58,772 nt of DNA, taken from positions 1-58,772 of the forward strand of contig CAZIDN010000017.1 of NCBI GenBank assembly GCA_964537875.1. Reading direction: 5' to 3'. Shown here in pieces: positions 47,703 to 55,647 of the stretch (position 1 is its first letter; the number at the start of each line of letters is the position of its first letter). Made by a program: the position numbers and the translations under genes. This stretch comes from JAPKZH01 sp964537875 (lineage in GTDB: Bacteria > Acidobacteriota > Aminicenantia > Aminicenantales > UBA4085). The notes beneath the pieces were generated by a model that did not search any database, had not been told where the DNA came from, and worked only from the letters and a program-made list of their open reading frames with translations.

Positions 47703-47737
47703 TTGGCTGTCAACGAATTTTACATAGAATGTAAAAT
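47703..47737 (+). promoter_or_regulatory. Promoter overlapped by a perfect 21-bp palindrome
   Basis: TTGGCT (47703-47708), 16-bp spacer, TAGAAT (47725-47730). The palindrome ATTTTACAT-AGA-ATGTAAAAT (47717-47737) has its centre in the -10 box, so a bound repressor would block RNA polymerase. Leader about 43 nt to the ATG at 47780. Confidence 0.6.
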
Positions 47738-47779
47738 AAGCATACGAACTTGCCCTATCTATCAACGGAGGAGCTCTGG

Positions 47780-49075
47780 ATGAAAAAAGTCAGTCTGCAC
47801 TTTATCTTATCCATCTTACTTGTCTCGGCCCTTCTCGTCCCGGCTGTTTTCTCTCAGACGGATCAGGTCGATCTTGAAGCCCTCAAAAAGACCGCTCCTA
47901 AAGTCTATATCGACTGCGGCTCGTGCGATATCGAATATATCAAAACCGAGATCACTTTCGTTAACTATGTCCGCGACCGCAAAGAAGCCCAGGTCCATAT
48001 TCTGATGACGACCCAAAGCACCGGCAGCGGCGGCCGGGAATACACCCTTTCATTCTCCGGACAGAACGATTTTAAAGGCCTGGATGATACCGTCAAGTAT
48101 TTTTCCAATCAAACGGACACTGACGATGAAATCCGGAAGGGGCTTGTCAAGACCATCAAAATGGGGCTGCTGACATATGTCGCCCGGACCCCGATCTCGA
48201 GCCGGATCGCCGTGTCCTACGCCGGGGAGAAAAAACCGCAGGACGTCATCGACAAATGGAAATCCTGGGTCTTCAGCATCAGCGGCGACGGCTATTTCAA
48301 CGGCGAGGAGTCCTACAAGTACAGTTCAATCGGGGCCAACCTCTCGGCCAACCGGGTCACGCCGGAGATCAAGATCCGGCTGGGACTCTCGGCCAGCTAC
48401 CAACACAACCGATATGAATACGGCGGGCGGTTCAGTGAAAGCAATCAAGAAAGCTATTCGTTCGACGGCCTCGCGGTCAAGAGCATCGACGAACACTGGT
48501 CGGTCGGGGGATATTTGAACGCTTCGTCCTCGAGCTACGACAATATTCGCTTCAGCCTCAGCCCGGCGCCGGCCATCGAATACAACGTTTTCCCCTATTC
48601 GCAATCGACTCGGAGACAGCTTCGCTTCCTCTATAGAATCGCCTTCCGGGTGGTTCGCTACCGGGAGGAAACGGTTTACTTCAAGACCAAGGAGAATCTT
48701 TGGAGGGAATCCCTCTCGGTGGCCCTCACGGTGAAGGAGAAGTGGGGAAGCGTCTCGGGTCAGCTTTCCGGAGCCCATTATTTCCATGATTTCCATAAGT
48801 ATAGCCTGGATGCCTACGGCACCGTTCAACTCAATCTTTTTAAAGGGCTGAACGCTTTTTTGCTATGCGGCGGCTCCCGGATTCGCGACCAACTCTCTCT
48901 GGTCAAGGGCGAAGCTTCGCTGGAGGAGATCATTCTCCGCCGCCGCGAGCTTGAAACCGGCTACAGCTATTACTTTATGTTCGGCTTGAGTTACACATTC
49001 GGCTCGATCTTCACCAACGTGGTGAATCCCCGCTTCGGCAGCACGGGGAGCGGAATGTCGGTCATCATCGATTAG
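47780..49075 (+). CDS. Exported barrel-type protein, uncharacterised family, copy 1
   Basis: A 431-aa protein (start ATG 47780, GGAGG eight bases before) with a signal peptide (MKKVSLHFILSILL to about 25). Residues about 40-150 form a soluble domain with CGSC (Cys46, Cys49), TEITFVNYVRDRKEAQVHIL and REYTLSFSGQ. From about 160 (KWKSWVFSIS) the chain is alternating strands typical of an outer-membrane barrel, including VFPYSQSTRRQLRFLYR, GSRIRDQLSLVKGEAS and NPRFGSTGSG. I know similar proteins from other Gram-negative phyla only as hypothetical. The next gene is a paralogue, 12 nt on. Confidence 0.82.
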   Translation: MKKVSLHFILSILLVSALLVPAVFSQTDQVDLEALKKTAPKVYIDCGSCDIEYIKTEITFVNYVRDRKEAQVHILMTTQSTGSGGREYTLSFSGQNDFKGLDDTVKYFSNQTDTDDEIRKGLVKTIKMGLLTYVARTPISSRIAVSYAGEKKPQDVIDKWKSWVFSISGDGYFNGEESYKYSSIGANLSANRVTPEIKIRLGLSASYQHNRYEYGGRFSESNQESYSFDGLAVKSIDEHWSVGGYLNASSSSYDNIRFSLSPAPAIEYNVFPYSQSTRRQLRFLYRIAFRVVRYREETVYFKTKENLWRESLSVALTVKEKWGSVSGQLSGAHYFHDFHKYSLDAYGTVQLNLFKGLNAFLLCGGSRIRDQLSLVKGEASLEEIILRRRELETGYSYYFMFGLSYTFGSIFTNVVNPRFGSTGSGMSVIID

Positions 49076-49087
49076 CGGAGGACGGAG

Positions 49088-50491
49088 ATGCGAATCCTGT
49101 TGCCAAATAATTACTTAAAATCCCAAAGCTTAAGCGGATCGAACGCCGTGCCCGGGTTCAAGAGATGCCGGGGGAAACATCCCCCGGCCGCCCTCGAACG
49201 AAGATTTCTGATAGCCTTCCTTTCGACCGTGATCTTTTTGGGACCGGCCCTTGTCCCGGCCGGCCTGGCCCAGCCGGCTTCCGGCCAAGCGGCGAGCGAG
49301 GATTTGAAAAAAAACGCCCCGAGCGTCTTCTTGAAATCAAGCCTCGATCCCGCTTATTTTCAAAAAGAAATCGCTTTTGTCAATTATGTTCAGGACGAAG
49401 CCGAAGCCCAAGTCTTCGTCGAGATCACATCCCAAACGACGATCGGCGGCGAGGAATTTACAATTTCTTTTGCCGGGAAGAAGGAATTTGCCGGAGTTAA
49501 CGATGTCCTCAAATTGACGGCCGATATGGCCAAAAAACCGGAAGATGCCAAGGCCGAGGTCGCCAAGCTCCTGAAACTCGGCTTGATGCGCTACGTGACC
49601 AAGACGCCGATCGCCGGCCGCGTGAATGTCGCCTTTATGGACCAGGTCAAGCCGACGGCCGTCGTCGATCGATGGAAGTCCTGGGTGTTCAGTCTCGGCG
49701 CCGACGCCTTCATCAACGGCGATGAAATTTATAAGATGGCCGAGATCCTCGGCAATTTTTCCGCCAGCCGTGTCACAGAGGAGTGGAAGATTCGGCTGTC
49801 GGCCAGCACGGTCTCCATGAAAAACACCTATTCCGTCGAGGATTACAACTATGAGAGCACCTACGAAAGCCACAGTTTCAGCGGGTTGGCCGTCCGGAGC
49901 ATTGATGATCACTGGTCCATCGGGGGCTCCGTGGGGGTCTCCTCATCCACGTTCAATAATACGAAACTTGGCCTCAGCTTCGCGCCGGCCATCGAATACG
50001 ACCTTTTCCCTTATTCTCAATCCACCAAGAAGCAGTTGCGCTTCCTCTACAAGCTCAGCTTCAATCCCATCCGTTATCACGAGGAAACGATTTACTTTAA
50101 AATGAAAGAGAGTTTGTGGAGCGAATCCCTGTCGGCGACCCTGGAGCTGAAGCAGCCGTGGGGAACGATCAGCACATCGCTTCAAGGCTCCCATTATTTA
50201 CACGATTTCAAGAAATACCGCCTGACGCTTGACGGTGAGATTTCGCTGCGCATTTTCAAGGGATTGAATTTCAACATCTCCGGCGGGGGATCGCGGATCC
50301 GCGACCAGCTGTCGCTCGAGAAAGGCGAAGCCTCCTGGGAAGAAGTCCTGTTGCAGAGACGGCAGCTAGGGACGGGCTATAACTATTACTTTTCGCTTGG
50401 ACTCAGCTTAACCTTCGGCTCGACGAGCAGCCGGGTCGTCAACCCCCGCTTCGGGACGGGCAGCGGGACCTCGATCAGCATCAGCTTTTAG
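49088..50491 (+). CDS. Exported barrel-type protein, uncharacterised family, copy 2
   Basis: A 467-aa paralogue of the preceding protein, with GGAGG six bases before the ATG. Shared blocks: KEIAFVNYVQDEAEAQV, DRWKSWVFSLGADAFING, FPYSQSTKKQLRFLYKLSF, GSRIRDQLSLEKGEASWEE and NPRFGTGSG. The CGSC pair of copy 1 is replaced (FLKSSLDPAYF), so any thiol function is lost. The N-terminus is longer: about 37 residues before the hydrophobic signal segment (FLIAFLSTVIFLG), unusual for a signal peptide; an internal start may be used. Probably a tandem duplication with divergence and a two-part assembly. Confidence 0.82.
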   Translation: MRILLPNNYLKSQSLSGSNAVPGFKRCRGKHPPAALERRFLIAFLSTVIFLGPALVPAGLAQPASGQAASEDLKKNAPSVFLKSSLDPAYFQKEIAFVNYVQDEAEAQVFVEITSQTTIGGEEFTISFAGKKEFAGVNDVLKLTADMAKKPEDAKAEVAKLLKLGLMRYVTKTPIAGRVNVAFMDQVKPTAVVDRWKSWVFSLGADAFINGDEIYKMAEILGNFSASRVTEEWKIRLSASTVSMKNTYSVEDYNYESTYESHSFSGLAVRSIDDHWSIGGSVGVSSSTFNNTKLGLSFAPAIEYDLFPYSQSTKKQLRFLYKLSFNPIRYHEETIYFKMKESLWSESLSATLELKQPWGTISTSLQGSHYLHDFKKYRLTLDGEISLRIFKGLNFNISGGGSRIRDQLSLEKGEASWEEVLLQRRQLGTGYNYYFSLGLSLTFGSTSSRVVNPRFGTGSGTSISISF

Positions 50492-50534
50492 GGGAAGCTG
50501 GCCGGGCTTGGCCGGGGGCTTCTTCTCGGTCCGC

Positions 50535-51227
50535 CTATTTCACGGCGGTATGGATGGCGGCCGCGCCAAAAAAGAGGGGGCGATAGCCGACCGTCCGGAA
50601 TCCTGCCTGCCTGAGCAAATCCGAAAGGCCTTCCGCATCGTAAAAACGGGGAATGGTCGAGGCGAGATAGGCGTAACCGGCCCTGGAGCCGGACAGCCTG
50701 TATCCCACCGGCTCGACGATAGCCCGGACATAGAGATGAAATGCTTTTCTCACGATGGCCGATCTCGGCTGGCTTGTCTCCAAGTTGACAAAACGGCCCC
50801 CGGGTTTGAGGACTCGTAGGAGTTCCTGGAAGGTGCTGTCCAGAAGATCCCTGGAAAGGTTGACATTTCTCGTGGCAAAAGAGATGGTGACCAGGTCGAA
50901 CCGGTCCGAGGGAAAGGGCAGGCTTTTCACATCGGCCCTGACAAAGGCGGCCTGCGCCTTGGGCTTTTCTGAGGCCTTTCGAAGCATGGCCGGGCTGAAA
51001 TCGAGAACGACGACGTTCGTCCCGGGCGGAGCGAACCGGGCCAGGTTGTGAGCCATTTCACCGGTGCCGCTGCAGACATCCAGCCAGAGCCTGCCTCCGC
51101 TCTCGGCGGCGGCGCGGGCGGCCTTCTTTCTCCACCGGCCGTCCAGCCCAAGCGTCAAAACACGATTCACTACTTCATAGGTCGGGGCCACGTCATCAAA
51201 AATTTTTTGGAGGCCTGTCTTCATCAC
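50535..51227 (-). CDS. ubiE: Demethylmenaquinone methyltransferase
   Basis: SAM-dependent C-methyltransferase finishing menaquinone (or ubiquinone) synthesis. 230 aa; FDDVAPTYEVVNRVLTLGLDGRWRKKA at the start is diagnostic (two consecutive motifs), then DVCSGTGEMAHNLA, LDFSPAMLRKA and LLRVLKPGGRFVNLE. Convergent to the barrel pair and divergent from the amidohydrolases. SAM use links it to metK. Confidence 0.94.
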   Translation of the reverse strand: MMKTGLQKIFDDVAPTYEVVNRVLTLGLDGRWRKKAARAAAESGGRLWLDVCSGTGEMAHNLARFAPPGTNVVVLDFSPAMLRKASEKPKAQAAFVRADVKSLPFPSDRFDLVTISFATRNVNLSRDLLDSTFQELLRVLKPGGRFVNLETSQPRSAIVRKAFHLYVRAIVEPVGYRLSGSRAGYAYLASTIPRFYDAEGLSDLLRQAGFRTVGYRPLFFGAAAIHTAVK

Positions 51228-51236
51228 AAATTCTTT

Positions 51237-51267
51237 TTGACAAGAAGAAAGAAACGTATATTATACT
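51237..51267 (+). promoter_or_regulatory. Putative divergent promoter, amidohydrolases and ubiE
   Basis: Plus strand: TTGACA, 19-bp spacer, TATACT (51262-51267). On the minus strand a perfect TATAAT (51265-51260) overlaps it, facing ubiE. The two directions should compete. Confidence 0.45.
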
Positions 51268-51383
51268 TTCCTCTTCGCCCTCACAAGCGGCGGGCGACGA
51301 CCCGATGAACATGACTTCGGCCGGCCTGGAAAAAAGGGGAGTGCGGAACCACCTTATCCGTGATTCTTTTTGAAAGGAGGCGC

Positions 51384-52670
51384 ATGTCTATCTCGAAAAA
51401 GTCTTGTCTATTTGGCTTAGTTTTTCTTATTTTAAGTTTGATCGGGCCCGCCTCGACGGACGTCGGACCGACCTACGCGATTAAGAACGCGAAAATTGTT
51501 CCAGTCACGGGACCCGCCATCGATAAGGGTGTCCTGATCATCCGCAACGGCCTGATCGAAGCCGTCGGCCCTGTGGACAAAGTCCGGATTCCCGAAGATG
51601 CGGAACTGATCGAGGCCGAAGGCCTGATCGCCTATCCGGGATTGATCTCGACCCACACCAATCTTTTGCTGGAGGTCCCCAGGGCCGAGACTCCTCAAGG
51701 CCCTCCGGAGATTATGATGGCCCAGGCCGCCCCGCAGGACCGGCCGGCGGAAACTCCCGAACTGTGCGCTTTCCAACTGCTCAAACCGACCAAAGCGGCC
51801 ATCGACAGCTTTCTCAAGATCGGGGTGACGACCGTGCTCGTCGCACCCAACAGGGGCATCATCCAGGGCCAGAGCGTTCTTCTCAACCTCAACGGCGAGA
51901 AGGCCGAATCCATGGTGCTGAAAAATCCGATGGCTCTCCACATCAATTTCACCACGGCGCGCGGCAGGTACCCGTCGAGTTTGATGGGGACGATCGCCTT
52001 CCTCCGCCAGTCCTTCCTGGATGCCGATTATTACGAAACCCGTCAAGCCCAATATCAGAAGGTCCTGAAAGGGATGAAGCGGCCGGAATACGATCCTTTC
52101 CTGGAAGCGCTGGTGCCGTTTGTGAAAGAGAAAAAGCCGGTTATCTTCCAATGCAACAACCTCGAAGATATCAAGCGCGCCCTGAAAATCATCGACGAAT
52201 TCAAGCTGAACGCTCTTCTCAGCCACGCCAACGAGGCCTGGCGCGACGCGGCGGTCTTGAAAAAAACGCCGATTCCGCTCCTGGTGACGCTCGATTTCAG
52301 GCCGCCGAATTCGAGCCAGTACGCTAACCAGGGGGAGGACTTGAGGAAAAAAGCCGAGGCCGAGGTCTATCCCGCCAACGCGGCCAACCTGGCCAAGGAA
52401 GGCATCAAGTTCGCCCTGACGACGTTCGGCCTCAACGACGGCGCCGCCGTGCTCAAGAACATCCAGGCGGCAATCAAGGCCGGGCTGTCGAAAGAGGAAG
52501 CCTTGAAGGCGTTGACGATCCAGCCCGCCCAGTTTCTCGGCCTCGTCCAGCAGCTCGGCAGCCTCGAGCCCGGAAAGATCGCCAATATCATTCTGACCAA
52601 AGGCGAACTGTTCGATGAAAAGACCCAGGTTGACAAGGTTTTCGTCGACGGGGTTCTCTGGAAATTCTGA
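51384..52670 (+). CDS. Amidohydrolase-like protein 1, metal motif incomplete
   Basis: A 428-aa exported amidohydrolase-fold protein (signal segment to about 24). The first metal motif HxH reads H91-T-N93 (STHTNL), the later His of the second ligand is in IFQCNN-type sequence without His, and the Asp of the GxD motif is not visible (FALTTFGLND). It keeps SHANEAW and the loop VLVAPNRGIIQGQSVLL. AAAGGAGG precedes the ATG. First of three tandem relatives. It may be a non-catalytic partner of the middle protein. Confidence 0.87.
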   Translation: MSISKKSCLFGLVFLILSLIGPASTDVGPTYAIKNAKIVPVTGPAIDKGVLIIRNGLIEAVGPVDKVRIPEDAELIEAEGLIAYPGLISTHTNLLLEVPRAETPQGPPEIMMAQAAPQDRPAETPELCAFQLLKPTKAAIDSFLKIGVTTVLVAPNRGIIQGQSVLLNLNGEKAESMVLKNPMALHINFTTARGRYPSSLMGTIAFLRQSFLDADYYETRQAQYQKVLKGMKRPEYDPFLEALVPFVKEKKPVIFQCNNLEDIKRALKIIDEFKLNALLSHANEAWRDAAVLKKTPIPLLVTLDFRPPNSSQYANQGEDLRKKAEAEVYPANAANLAKEGIKFALTTFGLNDGAAVLKNIQAAIKAGLSKEEALKALTIQPAQFLGLVQQLGSLEPGKIANIILTKGELFDEKTQVDKVFVDGVLWKF

Positions 52671-52681
52671 GGAGGCTGCCG

Positions 52682-54010
52682 ATGAACAAGAACATCAAAA
52701 ATCTCCTGATCTCAGCCATCGTCTTGGCCCTCGTCGCGCTTCCGGCCTTTTCGGCCGGGGGAAGCATCCTCATCAAAAACGGCACGATCTTGACGGTGAC
52801 CAAAGGCGTGATGGCCAAGGGCGATATCCTCGTCATCAACGGCGTCATCAAGCAGATCGGCGAGAACATCCCGGCGCCGGAAGGGATCAAGGTGATCGAT
52901 GCCTCGGGGAAATACGTCATTCCCGGCCTTATCGATTCGCACACCCACATCGCTCTTGCCGGAACCAATGAGGGCTCGCAGGCCATCACGCCGGAAGCCG
53001 ATGTCGGGGAAGTCGTCAACGCCGATGATGTTACCATCCTCACCGCCCTCAGCGGCGGCGTGACCATGGTCCACACCATGCACGGCAGCGCCAATCCCAT
53101 CGGCGGCCCGAACGTCGTTCTGAAGATGAAATGGGGAAAGCCTTCAGAAGAGCTGATCGTCCACGAGGCTCTGAGGACATTGAAGTTTGCCCTGGGCGAG
53201 AACGTCAAGCAGTCCAGCCGGACGATCACGGTCGGCGGACCGCCGCCGCGCTATCCCCAGACCCGGATGGGCACGAACGCCATCATCCGCCGGGAGATGC
53301 TCAGGGCGAGAGCCTATATGGAAGAATGGGACCGCTACAACAAGCTGAAGGCCTCCAAGACGCCGCCCAAGAACCTGCTCCCGCCGCGCAAAGACCTCCG
53401 GATGGAGGTCTTATCCGACCTGCTGCGCGGCAAGATAGTCGCCCGCTGCCACGACTACCAGGCCACGGAAGCGCTGGAGTTCATGGGTTTGGCCAAGGAA
53501 TTCGGCTTTAAGGTCCAGGCGCTTGAGCACGCCTGGGAAGCTTACAAAATCGCCGACGAACTGGCCGCGGCCAAGGTCGGGATTTCCGTCTTTGCCGACA
53601 GCTGGGCTTACAAAATGGAGGCCGCCGAAGGCATCGCCTATGACGCGGGGTATTGCGCAAAGAAGGGCGTTCTTGTTTCGATCAATTCGGACAGCGGCGA
53701 GCGCATCCGGCGCTTGTTCAATGAGGCCAGCAAATCCATGAAATACGGCGGACTCACGGAGAACGAAGCCTTGAGCCTGATCACGATCAATCCGGCCATT
53801 CAGCTCGGCGTGGAGAAGATCGTCGGCAGCCTCGAAATCGGCAAGCAGGGCGATATCGCCGTCTTCAACGAACACCCGATGAGCTCCTATACACGATGCG
53901 AGATGACCATCATCGAGGGCGATATCTATTTCGATCGCGCTCAGTACCTCAAAGACCGAGAGGAGGCCGACAAAAAAGCCCACGCTCCGAAAAAAGGAGG
54001 CCGGCCATGA
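52682..54010 (+). CDS. Amidohydrolase 2 (imidazolonepropionase-like), complete metal site
   Basis: A 442-aa exported metal-dependent hydrolase with a full site: H87-T-H89 in DSHTHI, His in ARCHDYQ, His in ALEHAWE, and Asp in SINSDSGE. The C-terminal end is charged (DKKAHAPKKGG). It begins 11 nt after protein 1 and its stop overlaps the start of protein 3. It is the only member of the triplet with an intact site. Substrate unknown; related enzymes open cyclic amides or cleave dipeptides. Confidence 0.92.
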   Translation: MNKNIKNLLISAIVLALVALPAFSAGGSILIKNGTILTVTKGVMAKGDILVINGVIKQIGENIPAPEGIKVIDASGKYVIPGLIDSHTHIALAGTNEGSQAITPEADVGEVVNADDVTILTALSGGVTMVHTMHGSANPIGGPNVVLKMKWGKPSEELIVHEALRTLKFALGENVKQSSRTITVGGPPPRYPQTRMGTNAIIRREMLRARAYMEEWDRYNKLKASKTPPKNLLPPRKDLRMEVLSDLLRGKIVARCHDYQATEALEFMGLAKEFGFKVQALEHAWEAYKIADELAAAKVGISVFADSWAYKMEAAEGIAYDAGYCAKKGVLVSINSDSGERIRRLFNEASKSMKYGGLTENEALSLITINPAIQLGVEKIVGSLEIGKQGDIAVFNEHPMSSYTRCEMTIIEGDIYFDRAQYLKDREEADKKAHAPKKGGRP

Positions 54011-55299
54011 CAAAGCGGATGTTCCTCTTCTGGATCATCATGGGATTGACGGCGGGCCTGGTTTTGGCCCAAGCCCAGCCTGCCAAAATCATCGCCATAA
54101 GAGGCGCCAAGATCATCCCGGTCGTGGGAGATGATATCGAAGGCGGCACCATCATCATCAAAGACGGCAAAATCGAGGCCGTCGGCAAAGATGTCGCCAT
54201 CCCAAGCGGCGCCGAGGTCGTCGAGGCGAAAGGCCTCTGCGCCTATCCCGGTATGATCGACGGCTACAGCTTCCTCGGCTTGCAGGAGATCAGCGGCGTG
54301 TCGGCCACGGTCGACAACCGGGAGACGGGCCGTATCAACCCCCAGGTCCGCGCCATCGAAGCCCTGCGCTACGATTCCATACACATCCCCATCGCCCGGT
54401 CCAACGGAATCACGGCGGCGCTCGTCGCTCCGACAGGCGGATTGATCTCCGGCCAAAGCACGCTGATCAAGCTCGATGGATGGACGAACCGGGAGATGGT
54501 CATCAAAAGCCAGGCCGCTATGCAGATCGAATTTCCCGGCATCCGCGGAGGACGGGGCGGTTTCGGCGGAATGGGCCGGGGTGGCGCGGTGGCGGCCGAC
54601 GCAACCCGGTTGATCGCCGAGCTCAAAGAGCTCTTCAAGAATGCCCGGTATTATCAAAAGAGAAAAGAATTCGCGGCCAAGAATCCGGCCGCGGCCCAGC
54701 CGGAATTCCAGGAGGCGCTTGAATTCATCCTTCCCGTCGTCCGCGGAGAGCTCCCGGTCATGATCTCGGTCCATTCGGACAGGGACATCAAAGCGGCGAT
54801 CCAGTTCGTCAAGGACGAGAGCCTCAAAGCCGTTTTCTTCGGGGTGGAACAGGGATGGAAAGTCGCCGAGGACCTCAAAAAATCGAATATCCCGGTCGTC
54901 ATCAGCTCGCTTTACGATATGCCGCCGGTCTGGGATGACGGCTACGATTCGCTTTTCCGGAATCCCGGCGTCCTCAACAGGGCGGGCGTCAAGATCGCCT
55001 TCTCGTCTGTGAGTGCCAGCGTGGCCAAGGACCTACCGTATCATGCGGCCAAGGCGGCCGCCTTCGGGCTGGACAAAAAGGAAGCGCTCAAGGCCGTGAC
55101 GATCTACCCGGCCGAAATCTTCGGTGTCGATAAAATCATGGGCAGTCTCGAAAAAGGCAAGGCGGCCAATATCGTCCTTTCCGACGGAGATATCCTGGAA
55201 ACCCGGACGAACATCAAAAAAGTCTATATCGACGGCAAAGAGACCGACATGTCCAACCGCTATCTCGAGCTGCTCGAAAAATTCAAGAGGAGAGGGTAG
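54007..55299 (+). CDS. Amidohydrolase-like protein 3, metal motif lost
   Basis: A 430-aa exported amidohydrolase-fold protein, start ATG 54007 with GGAGG six bases upstream and a 4-nt overlap with protein 2 (the longer frame to 53896 lies in that gene). At the HxH position it has Y87-S-F89 (MIDGYSFLG). EQGWKV and AFSSVSAS stand where His and Asp ligands are expected. The loop ALVAPTGGLISGQSTLIKL matches protein 1. A Gly/Arg-rich stretch (IRGGRGGFGGMGRGG) near 190 is a local insertion. Confidence 0.87.
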   Translation: MTKRMFLFWIIMGLTAGLVLAQAQPAKIIAIRGAKIIPVVGDDIEGGTIIIKDGKIEAVGKDVAIPSGAEVVEAKGLCAYPGMIDGYSFLGLQEISGVSATVDNRETGRINPQVRAIEALRYDSIHIPIARSNGITAALVAPTGGLISGQSTLIKLDGWTNREMVIKSQAAMQIEFPGIRGGRGGFGGMGRGGAVAADATRLIAELKELFKNARYYQKRKEFAAKNPAAAQPEFQEALEFILPVVRGELPVMISVHSDRDIKAAIQFVKDESLKAVFFGVEQGWKVAEDLKKSNIPVVISSLYDMPPVWDDGYDSLFRNPGVLNRAGVKIAFSSVSASVAKDLPYHAAKAAAFGLDKKEALKAVTIYPAEIFGVDKIMGSLEKGKAANIVLSDGDILETRTNIKKVYIDGKETDMSNRYLELLEKFKRRG

Positions 55300-55647
55300 A
55301 CCAGCAATGAAAGGATGGGTCCTGTCATGGCGCATCCCCGTCCATCCTCGCAAAAAATTCGGGAACTTAGACATCTTTTATGATTTCGATCTATGCCATC
55401 CGAATTTTTTTCGCTCCGGAGCGGGCGGGGAGCCCCTGCGCCGTGCCACCCATCGATTATTTTCCCTGGATGGGGACACAGGGTGTCTCTTAATGAATTT
55501 GGAGGACGAGACTTCGAGCATGTCTCAAGACTTTCAATTAGAGATTAATCCCCCTGCCCCCTTGGGCAATCAAGGGGGCTTTAAAAGGTCGGCGGGGAGC
55601 CCCTGCACCTCGCCACCTATCCATTTTTTTAGCAGGATAGGAGTGCT
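55300..55647. repeat. Intergenic repeats before the D-aminoacylase gene
   Basis: 348 bases without a gene. A direct repeat GCGGGGAGCCCCTGC (55425 and 55592) continues with variant GCCACC and TATC/CATC blocks. Between them is a perfect 8-bp hairpin CCCCCTTG-GGCAAT-CAAGGGGG (55557-55578) followed by CTTTAAAA, which could act as a terminator. Confidence 0.55.

Larger units (their letters stand above)
47393..47779. other. Divergent intergenic region, HprK-like and barrel genes
   Basis: 387 bases without a convincing gene. It holds a minus-strand promoter near 47407-47435 and a plus-strand promoter-operator at 47703-47737. An 84-codon ORF (47354-47608) overlaps the HprK-like start and has no ribosome site. 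Confidence 0.5.

Noticed and set aside
53896..54006. Longer start for amidohydrolase 3
   Set aside because: The extension overlaps the preceding gene; the ATG at 54007 has a ribosome site and a signal peptide.
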